From assembly GCF_900104535.1 (NCBI RefSeq), contig NZ_LT629710.1, forward strand, positions 682,001 through 746,000: a DNA stretch of 64,000 bases. The letters are read 5' to 3'. Position numbers and translations under genes: made by a program. Shown in pieces: positions 17,484 to 26,173 of the stretch. Below the pieces are notes generated by a model. It did no database searches, was not told the origin of the DNA, and saw nothing but the letters and a program-made list of their open reading frames with translations. Within the stretch, counting starts at the first letter, position 1; the number at the start of each line of letters is the position of its first letter. Source of the stretch: Nakamurella panacisegetis (GTDB taxonomy: Bacteria > Actinomycetota > Actinomycetes > Mycobacteriales > Nakamurellaceae).

Positions 17484-17543
17484 CCCGAGACCCAGCACCG
17501 GACGGACATCGGCGGCGGGAGCCGACGAGCGTGGTCGACCTCG

Positions 17544-19361
17544 TCAGGTGCTCTGGTCCCCCAGCGGTAGTTCGACGGCAAAGGTGGTTCCCTGGCCGAC
17601 GGTGCTCGCGACCGTGATCCGGCCGCCGTGAGCGGTCACGATGGCCTTGGTGATGTTCAGACCCAGACCCACTCCGGGAACAGCGTTGTCGGTGGCGGTG
17701 GACGCCCGGAAGAAGCGGGAGAACAGCCGGTCGAGTTCGGTGGCCGGGATTCCGAGTCCGGTATCGGTGATACAGATCAGGGCCCGGCCGGTCTCGTCGT
17801 CGGGTGTCGTCAGGTTGAGCACGATCCGCCCACCGGCGGGCGTGAACTTCACGGCGTTGGAGATCAGGTTGTCCACAACCTGGCCCAGCCGAATCGGATC
17901 CCCCCAGGCCATCACCGGCTCCTCGGGGGTGAACATCCGGAGGGTCAGTCCGCGGTCAGCGGCCAGCGGCGCGGCCGTCTCCCACGAGGCGGTCACCACG
18001 GTACGGAGGTCGACCGACTGACCCTGCAGATCGAATCGACCGGCCTCCACCTGGGCCGTGAACAGCAGGTCGGAGACCAGTCGCAGCAATCGGTTCGCGT
18101 TGCGGCTGATCACCTCCAGGAACTGGGTCTGCTCCGGCGACAGCGGGTTGTCCTCGTCGTCGCCGAGCAATTCCAGATAGCCCAGGATCGAGCTCAACGG
18201 CGTCCGGAGCTCGTGGGAAATCAGGTTGACGAAGTCGTCCTTGACCCGCGACTGCTCGCGGTCCTCCGTCACGTCGGTGGCCACGAACAGGAACCCGTCC
18301 CCGCGCCCGGAGGCGTCGCTCCGCGACGTCACGGTCAGGTGGACCCGCAGGTCCTTTCCGTCGGCCGTCCGGTAGGTCCAGTCAGCAGCCGCCGGGACGC
18401 CCTTGCGGACCGGACCGGTCAGTGCATCGAAGGGCGAACCGGTGGCGCCGTCGGCGATCTCCGGCATCCGGGCGTCCAGTTCGTCGCGGAGATGGAACTG
18501 CAGGATGGACCGCCCCAGCACGTCGTGGGCGGCGATCCGCAGCATCTTCTGGGCGCCGGAGTTGAACACCTCGACCGCCCCGGTCACATCGGTGGCAATG
18601 ATGGCCTGCTCGGTCACCGAATCGATCACATTGATGAGTTGGCTGGTCGACTCGCGGGCCGCCGCGGTCGCCATCTCGCTCCTGGCGGCATTCGCCGTCG
18701 CATCGACGAGCAGATCCTGCTGGCGACGCTGCAGGGCGTTCACCGCACGCACCCGGGCCCGCAACCTGGTCATCAACTCGTTCACCGACAGGCAGGTCAG
18801 ACCCAGCATGACCGGGATGAACACCACTTTGGTCCACTGGCCGTCCTGGAAGGTGGTCGGGTCGAACAGGATCGGCAGCCACATGATCGGGACCATCACG
18901 AGACCGCCGAACAGCAGGGGCAACCGGCCCGGTTCCACGCCGAGCGAGACGGTTGGCAGCACGAGCATCATCGTGAACACGGAGAACGCGCCGCCCGTGC
19001 CGGCCCGCAGCAGCCCGATGGACACAATGCTGAGCAGCGGCACGACCATGGCCCACCGACTCGGGATTCGCGGTTTGCGCAGGCCGTAGGCGGTCCCGGT
19101 GGCGCCGACCATCACCAGTGCGCCGGCGCCGATCAGACCACCGTGGGTGATGTTGACGTCCGGCACCAGCAGGATCAGCTGGGACGCGACATAGACCACC
19201 AGGACGCACAGTTGACGCTGGAGCACGGAGTTCTGGTCCCTGGCGAAACCGGTCGCGAACGCTCGAAGGCGTCGAAGCCGCACCGGCGGAGCCGTTTTCC
19301 CGGCCGGCACCGAGGAAGCGTCGACGAACGACCCGGTCGATGCCGAGATGGTGGATGTCAT
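17544..19361 (-). CDS. Membrane sensor histidine kinase with PAS domain
   Basis: A 605-residue kinase, last gene of a six-gene overlapping signalling operon. Residues about 45-210 hold several membrane helices. A PAS domain follows (about 255-375; TDVTGAVEVFNSGAQKML). The HisKA domain has the phosphorylated His in ISHELRTPLSSILGYLELL. The ATPase domain carries the N box NLISNAVKFTPAG, G1 DTGLGIP and G2 GVGLGLNITKAIV. Start at 19361 overlaps the stop of the preceding response-regulator gene (ATGA), showing translational coupling. Its cognate receiver is probably one of the two stand-alone receivers or the receiver-phosphatase upstream. Signal unknown. Confidence 0.92.
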   Translation of the reverse strand: MTSTISASTGSFVDASSVPAGKTAPPVRLRRLRAFATGFARDQNSVLQRQLCVLVVYVASQLILLVPDVNITHGGLIGAGALVMVGATGTAYGLRKPRIPSRWAMVVPLLSIVSIGLLRAGTGGAFSVFTMMLVLPTVSLGVEPGRLPLLFGGLVMVPIMWLPILFDPTTFQDGQWTKVVFIPVMLGLTCLSVNELMTRLRARVRAVNALQRRQQDLLVDATANAARSEMATAAARESTSQLINVIDSVTEQAIIATDVTGAVEVFNSGAQKMLRIAAHDVLGRSILQFHLRDELDARMPEIADGATGSPFDALTGPVRKGVPAAADWTYRTADGKDLRVHLTVTSRSDASGRGDGFLFVATDVTEDREQSRVKDDFVNLISHELRTPLSSILGYLELLGDDEDNPLSPEQTQFLEVISRNANRLLRLVSDLLFTAQVEAGRFDLQGQSVDLRTVVTASWETAAPLAADRGLTLRMFTPEEPVMAWGDPIRLGQVVDNLISNAVKFTPAGGRIVLNLTTPDDETGRALICITDTGLGIPATELDRLFSRFFRASTATDNAVPGVGLGLNITKAIVTAHGGRITVASTVGQGTTFAVELPLGDQST

Positions 19362-19759
19362 GGGGTGGGGGCCTCCGGGGGGAGTAACGAGGCGATCTGC
19401 TGGACCAGGAGCTTGACGCCGAACGGCTTCTGCACGTGCGATGTCACGCCGGCGTCCGCGGCCGCCTGCAGCGCAGCGGGATGCACGGCGGCCGACACGA
19501 TCAGCACCGGGGTGAGAGCGGTCGCCGGTTCCTGTCGCATGGACCGGCACACCTCCAACCCGGTCATCCCGGGCATGGACACGTCGAGGATGACCAGATC
19601 GGGACGGAACCGCTGAACGGCCAGCAGGGCGGCCGAACCGTCACCGACGCTGGCCACCACGGTCAGACCGGCGCGGCGAACCGCGGTCTCGACCAGCAGC
19701 CGTATGTCCAGGTCGTCGTCGGCGATCACCACCGTCCGGTCGACGGACGCGGCCGTCAT
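19358..19759 (-). CDS. Single-domain response regulator (CheY-like)
   Basis: 133 residues consisting of one receiver domain: acidic pocket IADDDLD, phosphorylated Asp in LVILDVSMPGMTG, Thr/Ser switch position in LIVSA and the conserved Lys in HVQKPFG. No output domain, so it passes phosphate or acts by protein contact. Start at 19759 overlaps the preceding gene by ATGA; its own stop overlaps the histidine kinase start. The tight coupling suggests the three proteins form one phosphorelay. Confidence 0.9.
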   Translation of the reverse strand: MTAASVDRTVVIADDDLDIRLLVETAVRRAGLTVVASVGDGSAALLAVQRFRPDLVILDVSMPGMTGLEVCRSMRQEPATALTPVLIVSAAVHPAALQAAADAGVTSHVQKPFGVKLLVQQIASLLPPEAPTP

Positions 19760-20178
19760 CGCACTCGCCCCGGGAAGGCAGCGCGCAGGAGGGTTCGGAC
19801 GTCCCTGGCCGTCACCGGTTTGGGCATCACGCTCTCCGCGGCTGGATAGTCGGCCGCGTCCAGCACCGAGGTGATCGCGATCGGACATCCCGGGTAGAGC
19901 GTCCGCAGCCGCTCCGTGAGCTCCCACCCGTCGATTCCCGGGAGCCGAAGATCCAGGACCATGAGTTCGGGTCGCGTCCCGGGCGGCAGGTTGAGCGCAT
20001 GCTCGGCGTCGATCGCCGGTACCACCAGGCATCCCGCGCGCTGGAAGTAGGTGCTCAGCAGCTGCAGCTGATCCGGTTCGTCGTCCACGATCAGCACGGT
20101 CGGCGGTGTCGCGTCCGGCGCGCGCTCCGGCCCACCGACCGGAAACGGCGCGTCGCTGCTGGTCCGGCTCACCGTCAT
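19756..20178 (-). CDS. Single-domain response regulator
   Basis: 140 residues: a short disordered N-terminus, then a receiver domain with LIVDDEPDQLQLL, phospho-acceptor Asp in LMVLDLRLPGIDG, switch Thr in AITSV and Lys in VMPKPVT. It overlaps both neighbours by four bases. Two consecutive stand-alone receivers in one operon suggest branched or multistep phosphotransfer. Confidence 0.88.
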   Translation of the reverse strand: MTVSRTSSDAPFPVGGPERAPDATPPTVLIVDDEPDQLQLLSTYFQRAGCLVVPAIDAEHALNLPPGTRPELMVLDLRLPGIDGWELTERLRTLYPGCPIAITSVLDAADYPAAESVMPKPVTARDVRTLLRAAFPGRVR

Positions 20179-21428
20179 GCCCGTTGCTCGGACGACATCG
20201 CGACGACCGGCGCACCCGACGCCGAGGTCGATGAGGCGACTGCGTCCCGTCGGATGACGATCAACGTGAGGTCGTCCGGCAGGACATCCCGGTTGGCCAA
20301 TCTGGTGATCCGGTCCACCACCTCTTGGCAGGTGGCGGAGGTGTGCACCATGGTCGCGACGTCGTCCAGGACCCCCAGCTCGCCGCCGAGCAGGTCGAAG
20401 AGTCCATCGCTGAAGGCGATCAGACTGTCCCCCGGCGACAACGTCAAGGACTGCGCCGCCCATCCGCTGCCGTCCATGATCCCGATCGGCAGGTCGTTAC
20501 TGGTGAGCCGCACGTGACTGCCGTCCGCGTGGACGTGCAGGCTGAGTCCGTGGCCGGCGTCGGCGTAGGCGATCGTCCCGGTGTCGGCGTCGAGCCGCCC
20601 GTGCAGAACGGTGACGAACGTCCCGGTCCGCTCCAGGTCCCCGAGCAGCGCGGAGGCGGCGGTGGCAATGGCCTCGGCCGGAGATCCGCCGGGAACCAGG
20701 CCGCGCATGACCGCTCGCACGGTGGCCGTCATGATGGCGGCGGCTATGCCCTTCCCCATCACGTCGGCGATCGTGAATTCGACCCCACCGGGCGTCGGGT
20801 GCCAGTCGTAGAAGTCTCCGCCGATGGCGAAAGACGGAACACAGACGCCGGCGAACTCGTAGCCGGCCACGACCGGCAGCTGCCGCGGCAGCAGGTCCCG
20901 CTGCACCTGTGCCGCCCGATCCATCTGCGCAGTCAGGCTCTGGTGCTCACGCGAGGCTGAGTTCAGTTCGGCCAGCAGGCTGCGCTCGTAGTCGGTCGCC
21001 GCGTGGTCGCCATCAGGACCGCTCGTCGCGCGGGCCGCGGTCGCCCGCCGGAGAACACTCCGCTCGGCGAGTTGCCGCACCTTGGAAACCAGTTCGGCCG
21101 CGGCCACCGGCTTGACGAGGAACTCGTCCACCTGATGGCGCAGCGCGGCCACGGCGTACTCGACCGTGGCGTGTGCCGTCATCATCACGATCGCCAGATC
21201 GGGATGGGTTTCCTTGACCTGTTGCACCAACTCCAGACCGGTCATACCCGGCATCTGGATGTCCGTCACCAGGACGTCGACCGGCCCGTCGGCCAGCGCC
21301 GCCAGGGCCAGCCGGCCGTCGGCAACCAACCGGACCGTGACTCCGGCCCGCTTCTGGAGGGCGAGCATCATGAAACGCCCGAGATCGGCGTCGTCCTCGG
21401 CCAGGACGACGACCCCCTGCGTCGTCAT
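20175..21428 (-). CDS. Response regulator with PP2C-type (RsbU/SpoIIE) phosphatase output
   Basis: 417 residues. N-terminal receiver (about 1-125; LAEDDADLGRFM, LVTDIQMPGMTG, FLVKPVAAAEL). A coiled linker (about 150-180) leads to a SpoIIE/RsbU-type PP2C domain with FAIGGDFYDWH, DVMGKGIAAAIMT and YADAGHGL, carrying the metal-binding Asp residues. Such proteins dephosphorylate STAS-domain anti-sigma antagonists when the receiver is phosphorylated. The STAS protein and a matching ATPase are the two genes just upstream, so the partner set is complete except for the sigma factor. Start at 21428 fits the receiver domain. Confidence 0.93.
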   Translation of the reverse strand: MTTQGVVVLAEDDADLGRFMMLALQKRAGVTVRLVADGRLALAALADGPVDVLVTDIQMPGMTGLELVQQVKETHPDLAIVMMTAHATVEYAVAALRHQVDEFLVKPVAAAELVSKVRQLAERSVLRRATAARATSGPDGDHAATDYERSLLAELNSASREHQSLTAQMDRAAQVQRDLLPRQLPVVAGYEFAGVCVPSFAIGGDFYDWHPTPGGVEFTIADVMGKGIAAAIMTATVRAVMRGLVPGGSPAEAIATAASALLGDLERTGTFVTVLHGRLDADTGTIAYADAGHGLSLHVHADGSHVRLTSNDLPIGIMDGSGWAAQSLTLSPGDSLIAFSDGLFDLLGGELGVLDDVATMVHTSATCQEVVDRITRLANRDVLPDDLTLIVIRRDAVASSTSASGAPVVAMSSEQRA

Positions 21429-21443
21429 CGGATCAGTCCCCAC

Positions 21444-21863
21444 TCAGCCCGTCCGGGTCCGGCTCAGGCGCCAGCAATTCACATGGCCCTCGCGCTGGTA
21501 GCTGAGCTGATCGAGAGCTCGTTTGGTCATGGCCAGACCCCGGCCGCTCTCGGCCAGGTCGTCGGGCATGGTCGCGGACTCCACATCGACCGCCGCTTCC
21601 TCCGCGGTGTCGCAGAACACCGCCTCCAGCCGGGTCGGATAGATCCGCAGTGTCAAGTTGCACAGGATCGGCTGGTCACTGACGCTGTGCTGCACGATGT
21701 TTCCGGCGATTTCCAGTACCGCGGACTCGAACAGGATGCGATCGATCTCGGCCACGTCGACCGACTCGGCCCACAGTTGCTCGACCAGCGCGTGCACCTT
21801 GCCGAGGCAGTCCGGGTCCACGCAGGCATGCAGCGAATGCTCGATGACGACGGCATCGGTCAC
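21444..21863 (-). CDS. Anti-sigma-factor type serine kinase / ATPase (RsbW-like)
   Basis: 139 residues with a GHKL ATPase fold: N box EIAGNIVQHS and the G2-like loop LAESGRGLAMTKRALDQL. RsbW-type proteins bind and silence a sigma factor and phosphorylate a STAS antagonist. The ATG overlaps the stop of the STAS gene. No sigma factor is visible nearby, so its target lies elsewhere or is not a sigma factor. Confidence 0.85.
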   Translation of the reverse strand: MTDAVVIEHSLHACVDPDCLGKVHALVEQLWAESVDVAEIDRILFESAVLEIAGNIVQHSVSDQPILCNLTLRIYPTRLEAVFCDTAEEAAVDVESATMPDDLAESGRGLAMTKRALDQLSYQREGHVNCWRLSRTRTG

Positions 21864-22192
21864 AACAGGGCGTCCTGGACGGTCTCATAGGGACGGAGGA
21901 TCCGGAGCATGTTGGTCAACTCCAACACGAGCCTGACCTGCGTCGTGGGACAGGCGATCCGCAGGTCCCCGCCGGCCGAGCGCGCCGCCTTGAGGCCACC
22001 GATGAGCGACCCGAGCCCGGATGAATCGATGAAGTCAGTGGCTGTGAGGTCGACGACCACGTGCGAGCGTCCCTGCTCACGGACGGCCGTCGCAACCAGG
22101 TCCCGGAGTTCCGGCGCCGCCGTCATGTTCAATCGGCCGCACGGACGAATCACGGCCGCGCCCGAATTGGGGAAGGTGACGTCGAACTTCAT
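21860..22192 (-). CDS. STAS-domain anti-sigma-factor antagonist (RsbV/SpoIIAA-like)
   Basis: 110 residues, a single STAS domain. The phosphorylatable serine is in the signature DFIDSSGLGSLIGG (about residues 53-66). It is expected to bind the adjacent RsbW-like ATPase when dephosphorylated by the RsbU-like phosphatase two genes downstream. First gene of the six-gene operon; it begins after a nearly 600-bp intergenic region. Confidence 0.9.
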   Translation of the reverse strand: MKFDVTFPNSGAAVIRPCGRLNMTAAPELRDLVATAVREQGRSHVVVDLTATDFIDSSGLGSLIGGLKAARSAGGDLRIACPTTQVRLVLELTNMLRILRPYETVQDALL

Positions 22193-22787
22193 GTAACTGT
22201 GCCTCTATTCCGGTGTGCGTTCCGATGTGATCCTACGTACCGATCTTCGGCTGCGCGCCGATCGGCGAAATGTGCACCCGAAAGGATCCGAAGGCCAGTC
22301 GGGACGGAACTGTGAGTCACGACCGCATGGCGCGAAAGGGGAACCGGCCTCTGGGCGTACACCACAGAGTTGCCAACCTGCGCCTCGCCGCGACCCTGAC
22401 GATTGACCGCCCCGCGCATTCGGGACGGCCGGCCGGGCGCCGTGAGCAAATAGAACAACCCGACCGACGCCGGAAGCCGAGTGCGAATTTACCGCCGACG
22501 GACGTCGCGGGACCGACCGAGGAGAAACAACGCCGAACTATTTATCAATGGAAAGGAATTTTGCAATATCATGACCCCCGGGGGTGGGCCCGACCAGAAT
22601 CTACGCCACCTCTCGGAGAGTAGTGTTGCGAACACGGACCGTCACCGTAGACTATGCCCGGACCGGTACGAAGAAGGAAGAGGTGGCCCGTGGTCGTTGC
22701 TGCCCGCACCGCGCACCGCGGTCGCCCGCGACCGGCGGACCGACCCGGCCCGGCGTCGGCCCGGCCGATCACCCGGGGAGGGTCGCG
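22193..22787. other. Long divergent intergenic region between the signalling operon and the GT2 gene
   Basis: No convincing gene. For the rightward gene a candidate promoter is TTGCGA (22626-22631), 16 bases, TAGACT (22648-22653). The stretch 22490-22580 is markedly AT-richer than its surroundings (AACTATTTATCAATGGAAAGG), a plausible control region. Nothing resembling a known riboswitch was seen. Confidence 0.4.
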
Positions 22788-24758
22788 ATGACCGTCGACG
22801 CCGATGTCCGGACGACCCGCAAACACGCGGCCCGGCGACTGCTGTTGATCCGGACCCTGGTCGCGATCAGCGCCGTCCTGGGCATCAACTACGTGAGCTG
22901 GCGCTGGCTCCACTCCGTGAACTGGGCGGCCTGGTGGATCTCGGTTCCGCTGGTGATCGTCGAGACCTACAGCCTGATCGACAGTCTGCTGTTCGGCATG
23001 ACGATGTGGCGGTTGAAGGAACGCGGTGAACCCGACCCGGCGCCCGTCGGGCTGACGGTCGATGTCTTCATCACCACCTACAACGAGCCGGTCGAGATGG
23101 TGATGGCGACGGCCCGGGCCGCCCAACTGATCACCTATCCGCACCGGACGTGGATCCTCGACGACGGCGCGCGGGCCGAGATGCAGGCGGCGGCGGAACT
23201 GGAATCGGTGGGCTATCTGACCCGGTCCGACGCCTGGGTGGACCGGCCCCGGCACGCCAAGGCCGGCAATCTGAACAACGCGCTCCTGGTCACCGACGGC
23301 GAGTTCATTCTCATCCTGGATTCCGACCAGATCCCCGAACCCCACATCCTGGATCGCACTCTCGGCTATTTCTCCGACCCTCGGGTCGCCTTGGTGCAGA
23401 CGCCCCAGTTCTTCGTCAACGTGTCCGAGTCCGATCCTCTGGGCAGCCAGGCGCCGCTGTTCTACGGCCCCATCCAGCAGGGCAAGGACGGCTGGAACAG
23501 CGCCTTCTTCTGCGGGTCGAACGCCGTCATCCGGCGGGAAGCGTTGATGCAACTCGGCATTCAGGGTTACGTGGCCGCCGTCGAGAAGTCGGTGCGTTCC
23601 ACCCTGCGGACGGCCGACACGATGATGGCCAAGGCCCAGCGACAGGTGCCGTCCGACGACACCCAGCTCAAGGCGGCCCTCCAGGAAGTCCGCGACGCGG
23701 TCGGCACGGCCCGCCGGTCACTGTCCGACGGCACCCCCCTGTCCGAGATCACGTACGCGTTCCAGCAGCGCGTCAATCAGGTCGCCCGTGGGGTCGTGTC
23801 GGAGGATGTCGCGCGCCTGCGCGCCGACCTGGCCGAGATCAACGAGTTCAACGCTTCCGTGGACGCCGACCCGGAGCTGGTGTTCTTCGAGGACGACCTC
23901 ATCGACCGGCTCGCCGAACGTGACTGGTCACCGTTGGGCGCCATCGAATCGGTCAAAGCGCTCCTGCTCGCGGTCGACGTCGATCGCGATGACGAGGCGC
24001 AGCCGATCATGCCGATGGCCACCATCTCCGTCACCGAGGACATGGCGACGGCGATGCGACTGCACTCGCACGGATGGCGCACGGTGTACCACCACGAGAT
24101 CATGGCCAACGGGCTCGCCCCCGAGGATGCCGCGACCATGCTGACCCAGCGCCTGCGCTGGGCGCAGGGCACCCTGCAGGTGCTCTTCCGGGAGAATCCT
24201 CTGACGCAGAAGGGTCTGTCGTTCGGTCAGCGACTGATGTACTTCGCGACGATGTGGTCCTATCTCTCCGGGTTCGCGGCCATCGTCTACATCGCGGCGC
24301 CCATCATCTATCTGTGCTTCGGCGTCCTTCCCGTGCACGCGTTCAGTTTCGACTTCTTCATCCGCCTGATTCCATTCCTGGTGTTCAACCAGTTGGTGTT
24401 CGCCGTCGTCGCCCGCGGCATCAAGACCTGGCGCGGCCAGCAGTACAGCCTGGCCCTGTTCCCGATCTGGATCCGGGCCTTCACCACGGCCTTCAACAGC
24501 GTCGTGTTCGGTCGGAGCCTCGGATTCGCCGTGACCCCGAAGACCAAGCAGGTCAGCCGGCGAGCGTGGCGGCTGGTGCGCCCCCAGCTGATCGCCATGG
24601 GCGCGCTGGTCGTGGCCGCCTGTATCGGATTGATCAGGATGGCGATCGGGGACGGCGCCGCGAGCGGCACCCTGGTCAATGTCGCCTGGGTGCTGTTCGA
24701 CCTGCTCATCCTGAGCGTGATCGTCCAGGCCGTCCGCTACCCGGGATACGAGGCCTGA
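22788..24758 (+). CDS. Cellulose-synthase-like family 2 glycosyltransferase with a large internal insertion
   Basis: 656 residues. Two N-terminal membrane helices (about 17-70), a cytoplasmic GT2 domain and about five C-terminal helices. Processive GT2 signatures: FITTYNEP (94-101), first Asp in ILDDGAR, DSD (178-180), acceptor-site TED (416-418) and QRLRW (454-458), the QxxRW motif. It should polymerise a beta-linked glycan from a UDP-sugar and extrude it. Oddity: between FFCGSNAVIRR (about 240-250) and TED, where BcsA has roughly 20-25 residues, there are about 165, mostly helical and charged. No PilZ domain and no bcsB-like partner are next to it. Start ATG 22788 has GGGGAGGG upstream; product identity is open. 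Confidence 0.88.
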   Translation: MTVDADVRTTRKHAARRLLLIRTLVAISAVLGINYVSWRWLHSVNWAAWWISVPLVIVETYSLIDSLLFGMTMWRLKERGEPDPAPVGLTVDVFITTYNEPVEMVMATARAAQLITYPHRTWILDDGARAEMQAAAELESVGYLTRSDAWVDRPRHAKAGNLNNALLVTDGEFILILDSDQIPEPHILDRTLGYFSDPRVALVQTPQFFVNVSESDPLGSQAPLFYGPIQQGKDGWNSAFFCGSNAVIRREALMQLGIQGYVAAVEKSVRSTLRTADTMMAKAQRQVPSDDTQLKAALQEVRDAVGTARRSLSDGTPLSEITYAFQQRVNQVARGVVSEDVARLRADLAEINEFNASVDADPELVFFEDDLIDRLAERDWSPLGAIESVKALLLAVDVDRDDEAQPIMPMATISVTEDMATAMRLHSHGWRTVYHHEIMANGLAPEDAATMLTQRLRWAQGTLQVLFRENPLTQKGLSFGQRLMYFATMWSYLSGFAAIVYIAAPIIYLCFGVLPVHAFSFDFFIRLIPFLVFNQLVFAVVARGIKTWRGQQYSLALFPIWIRAFTTAFNSVVFGRSLGFAVTPKTKQVSRRAWRLVRPQLIAMGALVVAACIGLIRMAIGDGAASGTLVNVAWVLFDLLILSVIVQAVRYPGYEA

Positions 24759-24877
24759 CCGCCTCGACCGCGGGTGACGACCGCTGCGTCCTGCCCGCCC
24801 GGCTCACCGTCGGCGGACTGGGCGCAGGGTAGCGAGGCGACACCGGCAGGTGGCGGCCGAGATCAAGGTGAACGCCT

Positions 24878-25942
24878 TCAGGCCGGCTGCCTGGACGTTG
24901 ACACTGCCTGTGCCGCAGCGGGTCCGGTCGACCCGCGGACGACCAGTTGGGTCGGCAGGCGGACCGCCCGCGGGGTCTGTCGGTCGCCCGCCAGGCGTCG
25001 CTCCAGCAGTTCCAGACTCAGCGCCCCCGCGCGGGCCATCGGCACGGCAACGGTCGTCAGGGTCGGGTGGGTGATGGCCGCGAGCGGGATGTCGTCGATA
25101 CCCACCACGCTGAGATCCTCGGGTATCCGTACGCCCAGTGCTCGAGTTCCGGCGACCACCCCGAGCGCCATGAGGTCGTTGTGGGTGATCACCGCGGACG
25201 CCCCGGTGGCCATCACACTGGCGGCGGCCGCCGTGCCTCCGGCCACGGTCTCGGCCTGCCAGCCCAGAACCTGGAGGTCCAGACCGGCTTCGGCGGCCAG
25301 CCCACGCACCACGGCGACCCGGTGTTCGTTGGACCAGGACAGCTGCGACCCCTGGACGTAGGCGATCCGGCGGTGTCCAAGAGCGGCCAGGTAGTCAATG
25401 GTCTGGCGCAGTCCGTCGCCGGCGTCGGCCACCACACAGTCGGTGCCGATGGCCTCGCGGTTCACCAACACCACCGGGATCCGTGAGCACAGGGCCAGGA
25501 TGTGCTCGGCATCCAGGCGCGGGGAGCACACCACCATCCCATCGACCCGTTCGCGCAGGTGCGTGATGACCTCCCGCTCGCGTTCCGGATTCAGGTCGGT
25601 GTCGGCCAGGACGACCGTCTGCCGCCGATACCACCCCTGGCCCTGCGCGGCCTTGACGAAGGCGGCGAACACCGGGTTCGCGATATCCGGAACGATGACG
25701 GCAATCGTGGTGGCCCCGTCCTCCGCGAGGGGCTCCACCAAGCGGGCAACGGGGGGCTGGTAGCCCAGTTCCTGGGCCACGGCAAGAACCTTGCGGAGGG
25801 TCTCGGCGCCCACCCGTTCCGGATCGCTGTAGGCACGCGAGGCCGTGGACAGTGCGACACCCGCGCGCTTGGCAACGTCGGTCAAGGTCGCGGCCACGAG
25901 GGCCTCCAAGTCTGGATCGGGTGTTTCCTTCGATTGATTCAC
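24878..25942 (-). CDS. LacI-family repressor of the sugar-acid operon
   Basis: 354 residues. The helix-turn-helix spans about residues 19-45 (TLTDVAKRAGVALSTASRAYSD), followed by a hinge helix and a periplasmic-binding-protein-like effector domain (IAVIVPDIANPVF..., GIDDIPLAAITHPTLTTV). It is divergent from the catabolic operon that starts at 26174, and matching operator-like palindromes precede both genes. It therefore most likely represses both and is released by an intermediate such as a hexonate or KDG; the inducer is inferred only from the operon content. The N-terminus may be shorter, since the HTH begins late. Confidence 0.92.
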   Translation of the reverse strand: MNQSKETPDPDLEALVAATLTDVAKRAGVALSTASRAYSDPERVGAETLRKVLAVAQELGYQPPVARLVEPLAEDGATTIAVIVPDIANPVFAAFVKAAQGQGWYRRQTVVLADTDLNPEREREVITHLRERVDGMVVCSPRLDAEHILALCSRIPVVLVNREAIGTDCVVADAGDGLRQTIDYLAALGHRRIAYVQGSQLSWSNEHRVAVVRGLAAEAGLDLQVLGWQAETVAGGTAAAASVMATGASAVITHNDLMALGVVAGTRALGVRIPEDLSVVGIDDIPLAAITHPTLTTVAVPMARAGALSLELLERRLAGDRQTPRAVRLPTQLVVRGSTGPAAAQAVSTSRQPA

Positions 25943-25955
25943 GCTCGAGTCTGCT

Positions 25956-25976
25956 GTTGTTGCACAACCTTGTCAA
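25956..25976 (-). promoter_or_regulatory. LacI-type operator 1 (regulator side)
   Basis: On the minus strand the site reads TTGACAAGGTTGTGCAACAA, 14 bases before the repressor start. It shares TTGACAAG-N-TTG-N-GCAA with the site at 26091-26114. The centre TTGTGCAA is the usual half-symmetrical core of LacI-family operators, supporting autoregulation. Confidence 0.7.
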
Positions 25977-26090
25977 TTATTGCGCGGATCCGGAGCGGCG
26001 CCCGCGCGAGGCGGGTCAAGCCCCTCACAGACGGCGGGGTTGGAGGTGGACGGCGGGTGATCCGGCGGCCTGGAAACTCCCGGGCAAGCA

Positions 26091-26114
26091 TTGACAAGAT
26101 TGCGCAAGGTTGTC
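26091..26114 (+). promoter_or_regulatory. LacI-type operator 2 (catabolic operon side)
   Basis: GACAA (26093-26097) and TTGTC (26110-26114) enclose the perfect palindrome TTGCGCAA. The site lies 60 bases before the first gene of the operon, a position where a repressor would block the promoter. Sequence agreement with operator 1 supports control by the adjacent LacI protein. Confidence 0.75.
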
Positions 26115-26173
26115 ATAGTTGTGATCGGCGTCGCAATGAGGTGACGTCCATGGGACCAAGTGCAGGAGCGGTC

